In this document: one piece after another, positions 17,065 through 27,135 of the stretch | How positions within the stretch are numbered: the stretch's first letter is position 1 | How the letters are laid out: the number at the start of each line of letters is the position of its first letter | Assembly: GCA_030442055.1 (NCBI GenBank) | Contig: JAUJEB010000004.1 | Span: forward strand, 372,001 to 436,000 | Reading direction: 5' to 3' | DNA: 64,000 bases | Origin: Agaribacillus aureus | Lineage (GTDB): Bacteria > Bacteroidota > Bacteroidia > Cytophagales > Cyclobacteriaceae | Translations under genes and position numbers: made by a program | Notes under the pieces: generated by a model | The model's database searches: none | What the model saw: only the letters and a program-made list of their open reading frames with translations | What the model was told of the DNA's origin: nothing

Positions 17065-19872
17065 TCAATTATCCCTGGGATTTAAACTTTTAGATTGTTT
17101 TGCTTCTTCTTTTCTCCTTTTGTCCTGTTCTTCACTGTCTTTCTGAAGATATTGCGGATTGTCAAGTTCAGGTGATTCCTCTAGCGCCGACCAATCGAAT
17201 TCCTCATCGAGAGGATCATAAGCTTTGACAGGATCAAACATTCTGATATCTACCGGCAAGGCATTATAGGGAGCGAAGTCAGGTTGATCCGTAAACATAT
17301 CCGCCATATCAGAGGCCGTAGCATCATATTGGTTTAAGTAGGGCAACCCAAGAATGTTCCAGAAAGTCTTGAAAATACTTCCAAAACTCGTATGGTCATG
17401 ACTGATGTAATCTCTTTTCACATAAGGCGAAATGGCCATCAAAATACTCCTGTGGGCATCCACGTGGTCCACTCCTCCCTGCGAATCGTCCTCGGTAACA
17501 ACGATCAACATATTTTTCCAGTAAGGGGTATACGAAAGATATTCCACCAGTCTCCCGAGTGCCAGGTCATTGTCGGCCATATAGCTCTCACGAAAAGGCC
17601 AGCCCGCCTCCGGACGTTCACCGGCTCCGTGATCATTTCCGATGATAATGGTCAGTACCTGCGGCATGGTATCTTTCCCGCTCATCCATTTTTCATCAAA
17701 TTCTTCTATAAACTTATCAATTCGGAATTGGTCAGGTATCGCGGTATTATAGGTCGGATAGGTCCGGGAAGTTTTGTCAAAAATCGGTGCCGGCACCGGA
17801 TAGTTGATGGCATGCATATAGCCTGACTCCTTAAATAGCACGTTGTCGGAATAGTGTGGGGCGAACATGACCCCGAAGCCAAAATTCCAGAAGTCGATAT
17901 TATTGCGTTCCATATGCTCCCAGATAGAGCCTGCCTCATTGTAGTCTTCGGGATAGATAGCTCCCGAGGCGCCATCGAACGCCAAATTTCCGGGAGCCTT
18001 GGAATCCTGCCGCATTGATCTTGCACCTCCGTAAGCCGAGGTAACACTGGTTTCTACCCATTCGTTGGGATAGGTGCCCACCAACCAACGATGGCCATCG
18101 GCAGAATGATCCGCGTCAACGTAAAAATTGTCCGAAATCGCAAATCTTCGCGCCAACGCCAAATGGTTCGGCATGACGGTCACATGCGCCACAGTATCCT
18201 TCCTGCTTTGATTTGAAAAGGTAGCATTATATCCATACCTGGCCAGGTTAGCTTCCCCGTCACCGTTTTCCAGCTGACCGAAGACTTCATCGTAAGTACG
18301 ATTTTCTTTTGACACGAAAACAATGTGTTTGATCGGAGAATCTTTTGATCCGGGAAAAAGTGGGACAGGATTGTCAGCTCTCCATTTAAATTCATCACTA
18401 TCGACCGGCGTAAACCTGAAATTATTTTCTATAACCTGCCTGGTCATATTTTTCAATTCCGAATCCGTTGGAATATCCAGGATAGTCACCGATCCTTTCA
18501 TGAGGCCTCCTAAATAACTGCCTTCTTCTCCCAAAACAAAAGTTGAACCTCCATTGGGACCGCTCCCATATCCTTTGGCGTTAGCTACAATCAATTTCCT
18601 GCCGTCCTTGCTTACCGCAAGTTTCGAAGGAAACCATCCGACCGGAATATGCCCGATCACCTTCATGGAAGGAATATCCACTATACCCACCGCATTAATG
18701 CCCGACTCAGCGACATACAGCCTTTTCTGGTCCGGAGAAAGCGCAAGTCCAAAAGGGATCATACCCCTCAGATTGCCCAGACGCTTGTCAGGCGAAAGAA
18801 AAATATTGTTTATAACCGTATCCCGCTCCACATCAATTACAGAAATGCAATCATTATTTCCATTGCTCACAAAAACGTATTGATTTGTTGAGACCACTGA
18901 ATTAGGGCTGGCACCTCCTACTGCAGGAATATCTTCTAACACCTCGCCGACTAAAATTCCCGTTTTCACCCTGGCTATTACTTTTTGCTTATCCAGGTCT
19001 ATAGTCCATACCGAAAATGATTCCGGAACATTTGGGTCACCGAGACCTGGCACCTCCAGGGTATCGGTATGGATGCCTTCTATTGATTCCCTGGATTGGT
19101 AAGCAAACGCCGGGAATTTCAGCGCCGTTTCCAATGGATTGGCCGGATCAACCCCCGGTATCCTGCTATATTCATACATCCCGACATTGGCGACATATAC
19201 ACGGCTCTCATCCGGGGAAAGTGAAATACCAAAGGGATACCTCCCTACGGGAATATTATGGGCTATCGTTTTAGACTCAACATCAATTACAAGCATTCTG
19301 AAGTTGATCTGGTCAACGGCATATAGTTTCCTGCCATCAGCACTCAATACCATGTCTCCTATATAGCCATGGGAATAATCTACCTGCTCATTGATTACCG
19401 AACAATCTATAAACCCTTTGTTATCACCAGTCTTGAGATCAAAAATAAATATTTTATTTTCCTGCCCTCCGGCGACATATACTGCACTGTTGTCCGGCGT
19501 TACGGCGAGGCCCATGAATACAGATGCCAGTATACCTTTGTCGGTTCTGGCTCCTTCCGGTATCTGCTGAATTTCAGGCTGATCACTCATGGCATTTCTG
19601 ATAATCGAAATGGACAAGGGGTTTGTACCTGAATTGGCGGTAATTACGGTATTACCGTCGGGACTTAATGTCAGTCCATAAGGGTGTGGAGCAATGGAAT
19701 ACGTCTTACCCTGGGGTCTGATAATACGACCGTTTGGGATGATGGTTTTTCCCAACTTATCGATATGTGTTTGCTTGGTTCCCGCGGGTACCTGAACTAC
19801 AAATGAGGTAGTTTGTTCTTTGCAGGCAATGAACAAAGTCAAAAGTGCACAAGTGTAAAGAAAATTTGGCAT
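17065..19872 (-). CDS. YncE beta-propeller / phosphoesterase lipoprotein
   Basis: A 935-residue two-domain protein. The N-terminus is a lipoprotein signal with lipobox LFIAC (lipid on C17). Residues about 40-500 form a YVTN/YncE-type propeller with repeated blades such as LSPDGNTVITAN, LSADGRKLYAVD and LSPDESRVYVAN. Residues about 520-850 are a phosphoesterase (PF04185-like, alkaline phosphatase superfamily): HIVFVSKENRTYDEVFGQL, NFYVDADHSADGHRWLVGT, NDHGAGE and VVTEDDSQGGVDHVDAHR carry the likely metal ligands. The acidic/basic tail (about 880-935) is low-complexity. Related phosphoesterases are phospholipase C or acid phosphatases; the true substrate is unknown. It lies between SusD (90 bp) and a TonB receptor (8 bp). 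Confidence 0.88.
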   Translation of the reverse strand: MPNFLYTCALLTLFIACKEQTTSFVVQVPAGTKQTHIDKLGKTIIPNGRIIRPQGKTYSIAPHPYGLTLSPDGNTVITANSGTNPLSISIIRNAMSDQPEIQQIPEGARTDKGILASVFMGLAVTPDNSAVYVAGGQENKIFIFDLKTGDNKGFIDCSVINEQVDYSHGYIGDMVLSADGRKLYAVDQINFRMLVIDVESKTIAHNIPVGRYPFGISLSPDESRVYVANVGMYEYSRIPGVDPANPLETALKFPAFAYQSRESIEGIHTDTLEVPGLGDPNVPESFSVWTIDLDKQKVIARVKTGILVGEVLEDIPAVGGASPNSVVSTNQYVFVSNGNNDCISVIDVERDTVINNIFLSPDKRLGNLRGMIPFGLALSPDQKRLYVAESGINAVGIVDIPSMKVIGHIPVGWFPSKLAVSKDGRKLIVANAKGYGSGPNGGSTFVLGEEGSYLGGLMKGSVTILDIPTDSELKNMTRQVIENNFRFTPVDSDEFKWRADNPVPLFPGSKDSPIKHIVFVSKENRTYDEVFGQLENGDGEANLARYGYNATFSNQSRKDTVAHVTVMPNHLALARRFAISDNFYVDADHSADGHRWLVGTYPNEWVETSVTSAYGGARSMRQDSKAPGNLAFDGASGAIYPEDYNEAGSIWEHMERNNIDFWNFGFGVMFAPHYSDNVLFKESGYMHAINYPVPAPIFDKTSRTYPTYNTAIPDQFRIDKFIEEFDEKWMSGKDTMPQVLTIIIGNDHGAGERPEAGWPFRESYMADNDLALGRLVEYLSYTPYWKNMLIVVTEDDSQGGVDHVDAHRSILMAISPYVKRDYISHDHTSFGSIFKTFWNILGLPYLNQYDATASDMADMFTDQPDFAPYNALPVDIRMFDPVKAYDPLDEEFDWSALEESPELDNPQYLQKDSEEQDKRRKEEAKQSKSLNPRDN

Positions 19873-19962
19873 GCTAAAGAAAAGGATTGGTCCCTGACAA
19901 TATAAAAGAATCAGGCCAAATTAATGACCTAATTCTACTAAAAACTATCTAAATTGAACAAT

Positions 19963-21759
19963 CTAATCCCATCCGAATATTTGGGTTAAATTGGAATTGA
20001 CCGTAACGTGGGTTTCCGGTACGGGCCTGTAATAGTACTTGGCTTCAATAAATTCACCGCGGTCAATCACCGTTTGAACCGTACCGCTGGTACCATTTTC
20101 AAGGTAAACCGCTGCATCGGAATTTTGAAGGCCAGCGCGATAATATATTAAGGTTACGCCCAAGGAATTCACCTCCTTATTTCCCGATGACGGAACGGAC
20201 TCACTTGCGTCAATCAATATGATATCCTCTACGCCGTCGCCGGTCAGGTCATATTTCCCCAGCGAAGGAAAGTAAAGCCCTTCTGGCTCTTTTTCCAATA
20301 ATTTACCGGCTCTCCAGCGCATCAGATCATCAAAGCGCAAACCTTCCATGGCAAATTCGATTCTACGTTCGCGTCTGATCTCCAGCAAGGTAGCATCGGT
20401 AACATTAGGATACCGGGCCTGCTGAACAGCATCAACGGGAGGATTCATAGTCAAATGCGGTACCCCTGCCCTATCTCTAAGCACGTTGACTGTCAAGTCC
20501 AAATCCGCCTGGGTCAGTTCGCCAAGTTCTGCTTTGGCTTCAGCATAAGTCAGCAAAGTTTCAGCATATCGAAGCACGGGAACATCTACATTGTTTACAT
20601 CTTCCTGATTTGTGCTGTTCACAAAACTTTTAATCAAGTGATACCCGGAAAAGTTCTTTTGCAACTGCTGAATGTAAATACCTCCACCCTGTGAATAAGT
20701 AGCGGTTCTAATAAGTTCCCAACCCGGATAAGCGTAAGTCTGGCTCAGACGTGCATCCCGGTTTTCAAATTCCTCGACAAATAATTTAGTCTCATAGCCG
20801 GGTTGATCGGTGTAGTAGCTGCCGTCGGACATTAAGTAGGACTGCAACAAATCTTTACTTACGGATACTTCAAAATTCCCAAAAATCGTTTCCGAAAATC
20901 CGCTATTCTTCAGGTCATGTATGGCAATGTTAGGTAATATCACCTCTGAATTAGAAGTGAGGTCCGAGCTAACGAATAATGAATGATAATCACTGGAGGG
21001 AGATCCCGTGTTGTGGATACTGTAGTTGCCACCATCCATTATTTCTTTTGAGATATCCCGCGCCATTTGGAAAAATGCCGAGGCGGTAGACTCCAAATTC
21101 AGCTCATCATGGTATTTACGAAAGGTGCCTTCGTACAAAGCATGCCTTGCCATATAGGCCTTCACCACCCACTTGTTAACTGCTCCGGTTGGTTGGTTTT
21201 CAAAAACGTGATCGGCGGCAAATTGATAATCTTCAAAGATTTTGTCAACTACAAAATCCCTTGAATCCCTTCCCTTAAAAAGTGCCTCCATATCATCGGT
21301 CTCTATTACCTCATCATACCATGGCACATCCGAATACCTCTTGACTTTATTCATATAAAACCTGGCTCTGAAAAACCTGGCCAGACCTTCATAATGATTT
21401 AGTGTTTCATCAGACAAATTGGCCCTGGTAAAGTTTTCCAAAAAGAAATTAATTGTCCGTAATTCGCCCCAATTCCAGCCACCGGTAATTGTCGCTGAGC
21501 TGGGATTGGTGGTCATCATCGTTTTTAACTCGGTATTTCCCGTAGTGGCGGCATTGTCGGTGGCAAAATCGTTATAATAAATACCTGTTCCGCTAAAGTT
21601 ATAGAGGTTATTGATATAGATAGACAGATCCTCCTCTGTTGTAAAGAAGTTTTCTTTTCCTATTGATGTTTGTGGAGCCCGGTCCAAAAATTCATCGTTG
21701 CAGGCCGCTAGTATGGATAACATTGCTACAAAGGCCAGCATATATTTTAAATGATTCAT
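19963..21759 (-). CDS. SusD/RagB-family surface lipoprotein
   Basis: Substrate-binding lid lipoprotein (598 residues) that works with the adjacent SusC channel. Lipobox ILAAC with C20, followed by the acidic NDEFLDRAPQTSIGKENFF segment common in SusD N-termini and in surface-export signals. Helical TPR-like segments include RFFRARFYMNKVKRY, and the C-terminal family signatures VPVLRYAETLLTYAEAKAEL and IRRERRIEFAMEGLRFDDLM are clear. SusC lies 40 bp upstream. Ligand class is not apparent: no glycoside hydrolase or peptidase is in the locus, only a phosphoesterase downstream. Confidence 0.95.
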   Translation of the reverse strand: MNHLKYMLAFVAMLSILAACNDEFLDRAPQTSIGKENFFTTEEDLSIYINNLYNFSGTGIYYNDFATDNAATTGNTELKTMMTTNPSSATITGGWNWGELRTINFFLENFTRANLSDETLNHYEGLARFFRARFYMNKVKRYSDVPWYDEVIETDDMEALFKGRDSRDFVVDKIFEDYQFAADHVFENQPTGAVNKWVVKAYMARHALYEGTFRKYHDELNLESTASAFFQMARDISKEIMDGGNYSIHNTGSPSSDYHSLFVSSDLTSNSEVILPNIAIHDLKNSGFSETIFGNFEVSVSKDLLQSYLMSDGSYYTDQPGYETKLFVEEFENRDARLSQTYAYPGWELIRTATYSQGGGIYIQQLQKNFSGYHLIKSFVNSTNQEDVNNVDVPVLRYAETLLTYAEAKAELGELTQADLDLTVNVLRDRAGVPHLTMNPPVDAVQQARYPNVTDATLLEIRRERRIEFAMEGLRFDDLMRWRAGKLLEKEPEGLYFPSLGKYDLTGDGVEDIILIDASESVPSSGNKEVNSLGVTLIYYRAGLQNSDAAVYLENGTSGTVQTVIDRGEFIEAKYYYRPVPETHVTVNSNLTQIFGWD

Positions 21760-21799
21760 TTTCTTACAGTTTTATTTTATAAAATCGCACTTCAAATTA

Positions 21800-24700
21800 T
21801 TAGAAATTGACATTTAATCCGATGGAGTAACGACGTTGGAAGGGATAGGCATAACCCGAACCTTCACCGCGGTCGGGGGTAGCACTTGGATTTATTCTGC
21901 TCTGGTTATCTGTGATGGCTTCCGGATCATAGAAATCATCCAAACCAGACCATTCTGTAACATTATCACTGCTAACGAACACCCTCAGCCTGGCAATATT
22001 GATCTTATCTGTCAAGGCGGTGGGGAGCGTATAACCGATGGTTACATTCTTCAATCTCAGGTAGGCTCCATTGAGCAAGTACCTGGTCTGGGGGATCGCC
22101 AGTCCTCTTGACTGATCAACGCGCTCTCCAAGGTTTCTATCTGCCAGCCACGATTGCAATACGGGATACCTGGCGTCAGTATTAGCGTTGGCAAGCCCCG
22201 CGTTAATGTATGATTGCGAGTGTCCCTCCAATTGTGTCTGGCTATCATCGGTGGCCCTGTAAAAGTCCGTCAGGTGTGAGTATCCGCCCGCATAAGGCTG
22301 TTGATAGAATCCCCAGTACAGGTAATCCAGCGGATAGTAGTCTCTTTTACCCACACCCTGGAAGAAAACGTTGAAATCAAACCCGCTCCACTCAGCCCCC
22401 AGATTCAATCCGAAACGATACCTGGCCGTCACATTACCTATTACACTCAGATCCTTCGGGTCGTCCGTTGTTAAACCTTTCTCTATTCTTCCATTCCCAT
22501 CGACATCTACATATTTAGGCCATCCCGGCACAATGGAAAGTGCTCCCCAGGGGATAAGATCGGTTTGATCGAGGGCATCAATTTCATCCTGGGTCTGGAA
22601 AAGACCATCGCTGGTCAGCCCCCAGATCTCTCCCAATTCCTGTCCAACGTAAAATTGGTTAAGATCACCGTTGGGATTATCAAATTTGGTGATTTCAGAT
22701 TTGCTATCTGATATTACAAATTGTGTGTTGAAAGAGAGTGGTTTGCCTCCAATGTCTATTTGGTTTCTATAATTCAAAGACAATTCCCAGCCGGTGGTTC
22801 TCAGATCAGCGGCGTTCTCATTGGGCTCTCCGGCACCCAATACATCCGGCAAATCTTTACCCTGCGTCAGCATACCCTTCGTGTCTCTTTGATAGATGTC
22901 GAAGTTCAGGCTAAACCTATCCTCAAACAACCCTAAATCCACCCCGAAGTTGAGCGTAGAAACATCTTCCCAGGTGTAATTCGGAGATACCAGTGATGGC
23001 GGTAAAACACGCTGCGGTAGTCTACCATCAATAATATAATTACCGTTAACCGCCTGCATAGACGGTATATATCCATACTCGGTAACAAACTGATTACCAA
23101 GGGAGCCGTACGATGTACGCAACTTAAGCTGGCTAATCAAATTTGAGGAAGATAAAAATGGCTCCCCATCAACACGCCATGCCAGGGATGCCGAAGGAAA
23201 AAAACCAAAACGTTTGTCCTCGGGAAACTTGGAAGAACCATCATAACGACCGTTAAACTCTACGATATACTTATTGTTAAAAATATAGTTAAGTCGGTAA
23301 AAAGCTCCTCTTAATGCCCAGTCCGCTATATATTCATCGACTGATGGCTCACCGGTGGCCAATGCAATGGTAGGCAAAGAAGCCGATATCACACCATTTC
23401 TTTGGGCACTAAACCATTCTGTTATGAAATATTCCTGGTTAAAACCTGCGATTGCAGTTATATTGTGGAATGCTCCAAATTGCTTATTAAAAGTTCCATA
23501 AATATTGAATACGTTGTAACTATCATTGGTTGAACTTCTGGTTGCGGTATTAGATCCTTCCTCGCGAATATCTTCAGGTCCGAACCCAATACTATATTTA
23601 GTGAAATTACTTGAAAAGTTACTATTGGCTCTTCTGGATGTAAAATCCGCATTAAGTTTTAAAGCATCTTTAATGATTTTATACTCTGTACTCAATGTGA
23701 TTTGATAGCTATTATATCTATTTTCACTCACACCTCCGTTTGTCAACTTCGCGCCCGTCCTGCCGACCTCGGTATTGGCCCAGGTACCATCGGGGTTTTT
23801 ATCCCATTCGTTTGGATGAAGATTGAATATGTCCCAAACCGAAAAATGTGAGGGATTGGTTCGGTTTGTGGAAATGAGATAAATATTGGTGCCAAATGAT
23901 AGCTTGTCATTAATGGTAAAATCAGCTTTTCCTCTCAAGCTATACCTATCAAAATAATCATCTGCCAATTTCAGTGCACCATCTGTATGGTTATAGGAAC
24001 CTGAGATATAGTACTGGCTCATCTTAGACCTGCCGCTCAGCGATAGATGATGATCCTGGGATTGGGTATAGTCAGACAGGAAGTAACTGGTCCAATCCCT
24101 GTTGCCCATGTACTCCCATGTGGAGGGGTCATTAGGGTTTGCCCTTACGCCGGGTGAAGCGCTAGGATTATCGGATCTTTCCTTTGCCCACTGATACGTT
24201 TCATCGCTGTAGTTCTGGTTATCCCAGGGTGTATTATCTGTAGAAGTTTCCCTCAGCCGGAGATATATATAGGGATCAGTAATTTTATCGGGAATTACGG
24301 TGGCCTTGCTGGTGGTAAAATTTGAAGAGTAACTAACATGAACACCTTCCATATCACCGGATTTGGTGGTAATAATAATTACCCCAAATGCTGCCCTGGC
24401 ACCGTATATCGCCGCTGAAGAAGCGTCCTTCAAAACAGAAATACTTTCTACGTCTCGAGGCGCCAAACGATTCAATTCAATAGCATCGGAAGGAACACCG
24501 TCTATGAGGATCAACGGGTCACCCCCATTTAGAGAGGTAAGGCCCCGAATGTTAATCTGCGCTGCCTGCCCAGGCTCCCCACTTGAAAAATCAATATTCA
24601 GGTTTGGAGAAGCACCCTGCAAAGCCTGAGAAATATTGCTTACTGGACGGCTTTCAAGCTGAGCGGTCTCCACTCTGTCCACAGCACCGGAAAGATTAAT

Positions 24701-25084
24701 TTTGCTTTGTGTACCATAACCAACAACAACCAACTCCTGGAGCGTCTCAATATTTTCTACCAACACAATGTCAATTGTAGATCTTCCGGCCAGGCTGATG
24801 TCCTGTGTATGATAGCCTACGTAACTACAGGTGATCACGGCATCCGGGGAGCCGACTTCCAATTTGAAGTTACCATTGAGGTCCGTAACCGCACCATTGG
24901 TTGTTCCCTTTTCAAGGATTGTAACGCCGGGAAAAATTGTTCCCATTTCATCTTTGACCTGTCCGGAGATTTGCACAGCCTGGGCAAAAACTGCGTTGCT
25001 CGAAACAAGTAAAGCCAGCAGAAGGCCAATCGCTTTAAAATCCTTCCGACATGGTGATTTTAAAAACGGTAATCTTTTTTTCAT
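21800..25084 (-). CDS. SusC/RagA-family TonB-linked outer-membrane transporter
   Basis: A 1094-residue outer-membrane channel forming a pair with SusD. Signal peptide ends near AVFAQ. Then come a CarboxypepD_reg domain (about 37-115: ISGQVKDEMGTIFPGVTILE, FKLEVGS), the TonB box/plug join LQELVVVGYGTQSKINLSGA, a plug with LNGGDPLILIDGVPSD and SISVLKDASSAAIYGARAAFGVI, and a long barrel ending RRYSIGLNVNF. It is the first gene of the probable operon SusC-SusD-phosphoesterase-TonB receptor. An 800-bp leader/intergenic region precedes it. No ECF sigma or anti-sigma pair is adjacent, so control is not evident. Confidence 0.96.
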   Translation of the reverse strand: MKKRLPFLKSPCRKDFKAIGLLLALLVSSNAVFAQAVQISGQVKDEMGTIFPGVTILEKGTTNGAVTDLNGNFKLEVGSPDAVITCSYVGYHTQDISLAGRSTIDIVLVENIETLQELVVVGYGTQSKINLSGAVDRVETAQLESRPVSNISQALQGASPNLNIDFSSGEPGQAAQINIRGLTSLNGGDPLILIDGVPSDAIELNRLAPRDVESISVLKDASSAAIYGARAAFGVIIITTKSGDMEGVHVSYSSNFTTSKATVIPDKITDPYIYLRLRETSTDNTPWDNQNYSDETYQWAKERSDNPSASPGVRANPNDPSTWEYMGNRDWTSYFLSDYTQSQDHHLSLSGRSKMSQYYISGSYNHTDGALKLADDYFDRYSLRGKADFTINDKLSFGTNIYLISTNRTNPSHFSVWDIFNLHPNEWDKNPDGTWANTEVGRTGAKLTNGGVSENRYNSYQITLSTEYKIIKDALKLNADFTSRRANSNFSSNFTKYSIGFGPEDIREEGSNTATRSSTNDSYNVFNIYGTFNKQFGAFHNITAIAGFNQEYFITEWFSAQRNGVISASLPTIALATGEPSVDEYIADWALRGAFYRLNYIFNNKYIVEFNGRYDGSSKFPEDKRFGFFPSASLAWRVDGEPFLSSSNLISQLKLRTSYGSLGNQFVTEYGYIPSMQAVNGNYIIDGRLPQRVLPPSLVSPNYTWEDVSTLNFGVDLGLFEDRFSLNFDIYQRDTKGMLTQGKDLPDVLGAGEPNENAADLRTTGWELSLNYRNQIDIGGKPLSFNTQFVISDSKSEITKFDNPNGDLNQFYVGQELGEIWGLTSDGLFQTQDEIDALDQTDLIPWGALSIVPGWPKYVDVDGNGRIEKGLTTDDPKDLSVIGNVTARYRFGLNLGAEWSGFDFNVFFQGVGKRDYYPLDYLYWGFYQQPYAGGYSHLTDFYRATDDSQTQLEGHSQSYINAGLANANTDARYPVLQSWLADRNLGERVDQSRGLAIPQTRYLLNGAYLRLKNVTIGYTLPTALTDKINIARLRVFVSSDNVTEWSGLDDFYDPEAITDNQSRINPSATPDRGEGSGYAYPFQRRYSIGLNVNF

Positions 25085-25884
25085 GTGTTTTAAGGTTTAA
25101 ATGAAAAATAATTTTTCAGATCTTTTACAGTTCCAGGTAGATATCCTAAAAATTTAAAGGACAATCGACCCGAGTCTTCGACAAAACCTGAATGGTTCTC
25201 TATCGAGTTTCAAATTAAGGAGGCTAATTTTAAAATTCCAAAATAAATTGAATGAATATTCAAACAATTATCTGAATGTTAAGTTAATTTTAATTTAAGA
25301 TCAATTTTATGTCTCTCTCAAGCGATTTTCTTAACATCAAAGAGATTTAAGCCTCACCCGGAATATGTTTAATAGAATTTCCTGTCACTGATTTTGGCAG
25401 TAAAAGAGATTAGAAAAAAAGGACGGCTTGTCTGATGGAAATGTCTTATTACTTGAATGTTACGCATAAATAACCTGGCCGTTATTTTATCGTATCACAC
25501 CAGTTGTACAGGATGCCGGCAACCGGAGTTTTATCTTTTTAAGACTCAGGTAAAAGACGCTTTAAACTATCGGGAAAGAAAAATTGGAAAGTGTAATGAT
25601 ATCGATTATAAAGCATTGAAACCGGAGCCAAACATCAAGACAAATGCGTTTAAAAAATAGCTTTTATCGGGATGGCATGGCACGGGCACAAATAAAAAAA
25701 GAGGTCGTTTTTGGCCTCTTTTTTAGATATAAATCCTCCCAATCTCTACTATTCTGGTATTGATTCAGCGCTGTCTGATTCAAGACTAAAAACCAAAGCG
25801 ACAAACGGCGATTTTTCATCCGTTTCACTGACCGCGCAACCAAATTAAAGTTTATATTTGCCATACAACCTTATTCGCAAACCT
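25085..25884. other. 800-bp intergenic region upstream of susC
   Basis: Separates the divergent susC and aldo/keto reductase genes. It holds (i) an AT-rich part (25100-25460) with an inverted repeat TTGAAT-gaat-ATTCAA at 25248-25263 and a weak minus-strand promoter candidate (TTTG at 25239-25242, TTAATTTG at 25211-25218, 20 bp apart, one mismatch to TAnnTTTG); (ii) an open frame of 67 codons at 25457-25660 (plus), without recognisable homology; (iii) a strong hairpin terminator at 25695-25724. The terminator suggests a short plus-strand transcript ends here, from either the small frame or an unknown RNA. Confidence 0.4.
25695..25724 (+). terminator. Bidirectional-looking rho-independent terminator
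   Basis: Stem AAAAAAGAGGTC (25695-25706) with GGCCTCTTTTTT (25713-25724), one G-T wobble, loop GTTTTT. A/T tracts on both sides mean it could end transcripts from either strand. No annotated gene ends immediately upstream on either strand; the only candidate is the 67-codon frame ending at 25660. Confidence 0.75.
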
Positions 25885-26868
25885 ATGAAATACAGAACAC
25901 TCGGAAGAACAGGATTTGAAATATCAGAACTCAGTTTAGGCACCTGGCAGGTTGGCGGAAAATGGGGAGAAGCATTCAATCATCAAAATGCCGACGAAAT
26001 ATTAAATGCGGCCATCGACAACGGCATTAATTTCATAGATACCGCCGATGTTTACGGTGACGGGGAAAGTGAAAAAGCCGTTGGCAGGCTGGTTAAATCC
26101 CGGTCTGAAAGAATTTTTGTAGCCAGTAAATGTGGCAGAAAATTAAACCCCCACACCAACGCCTCCTATACGCCTCCAGCCCTTCGCGGATTCGTGGAAG
26201 ATAGTTTGAAAAACATGGGATTGGAAACCATTGACCTGATCCAGCTGCATTGCCCTCCGACCGAGGTTTATTATCGCCCCGAGATTTTCGGTGAATTTGA
26301 TAAACTGATCGAGGAAGGAAAAATTTTAAAATTAGGTGTGAGCGTAGAAAAAGTGGAGGAGGCGCTCAAAGCCATTGAGTACCCCAATGTCGACACCGTT
26401 CAGATTATATTTAATATTTTCCGTCAACGGCCTGCCGAGCTATTTTTCCAGGAGGCTTTAAAGAAAAATATTGGGATCATCGCGCGGGTACCATTGGCCA
26501 GTGGTTTATTAAGTGGTCATTATTCCAGTGCTACGGTCTTTTCCAAAAACGATCACAGAAATTTCAACCGCAACGGTGAAGCCTTTGATAAAGGTGAAAC
26601 ATTCTCAGGCATTGATTACAAGCTAGGGTTAGAGGCGGTGGAAGCAGTCAGGGCTATTTACCCTGAAACACCCATGGCAGCCGTAGCCTTAAAATGGATC
26701 CTAGGTTTCGAAGCAGTCAGCTGCGTCATACCTGGTGCCTCAAATATTCAACAACTAAACAACAATGTTAAGGCCAGTGACATGGCCCCGCTTACAGGTG
26801 AAGAAACCAATGTACTTAATCAGGTCTACACCCGTTTAATCAAGGAGCAGGTACATCATTTATGGTAA
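25885..26868 (+). CDS. Aldo/keto reductase
   Basis: A 327-residue NADP(H)-dependent AKR. ATG at 25885 (MKYRTLGRTGFEISEL) matches the family start; the frame opens earlier only at a TTG (25858). The tetrad is visible: D and Y in FIDTADVYGDG, K in IFVASKCGRKL, H in LIQLHCPP. Late motif VIPGASNIQQLNNNV binds the cofactor phosphate region. It resembles the YajO/general stress-protein branch more than the reductase at 10831-11721. It stands alone, with a terminator upstream and 267 bp before the next gene. Confidence 0.92.
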   Translation: MKYRTLGRTGFEISELSLGTWQVGGKWGEAFNHQNADEILNAAIDNGINFIDTADVYGDGESEKAVGRLVKSRSERIFVASKCGRKLNPHTNASYTPPALRGFVEDSLKNMGLETIDLIQLHCPPTEVYYRPEIFGEFDKLIEEGKILKLGVSVEKVEEALKAIEYPNVDTVQIIFNIFRQRPAELFFQEALKKNIGIIARVPLASGLLSGHYSSATVFSKNDHRNFNRNGEAFDKGETFSGIDYKLGLEAVEAVRAIYPETPMAAVALKWILGFEAVSCVIPGASNIQQLNNNVKASDMAPLTGEETNVLNQVYTRLIKEQVHHLW

Positions 26869-27024
26869 AGCGTCGTTGACGTTTTCGGGTGATTGATGGT
26901 TACTGGCTTAGATTTCTCCATGAGAAAGATGCCACCATGCTATAACTTTGCATAACCCCGATACTTTCACAAAATCCGCGGCAGCTTACTGCAACGACAA
27001 GGGCTTTTACTGCATTTTATTGGC

Positions 27025-27044
27025 GCATTTTTCGCGAAAGATGC
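27025..27044. promoter_or_regulatory. 20-bp near-perfect palindrome, possible operator
   Basis: GCATTTTTCGCGAAAGATGC reads the same on both strands except for one mismatched pair; the core TTTCGCGAAA is a perfect palindrome. It is about 90 bp before the ABC permease start at 27136, in a 267-bp gap. A dimeric regulator site is plausible; it lacks a T run and is not a terminator. Confidence 0.35.
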
Positions 27045-27135
27045 ATATTTATGTTATTCCAATTATTGTCACGGGTCCTAAGTATTTCTATTAGCCTACG
27101 GCAAAAACCTGTTAACCGAAAATAGAAAGACCTTT

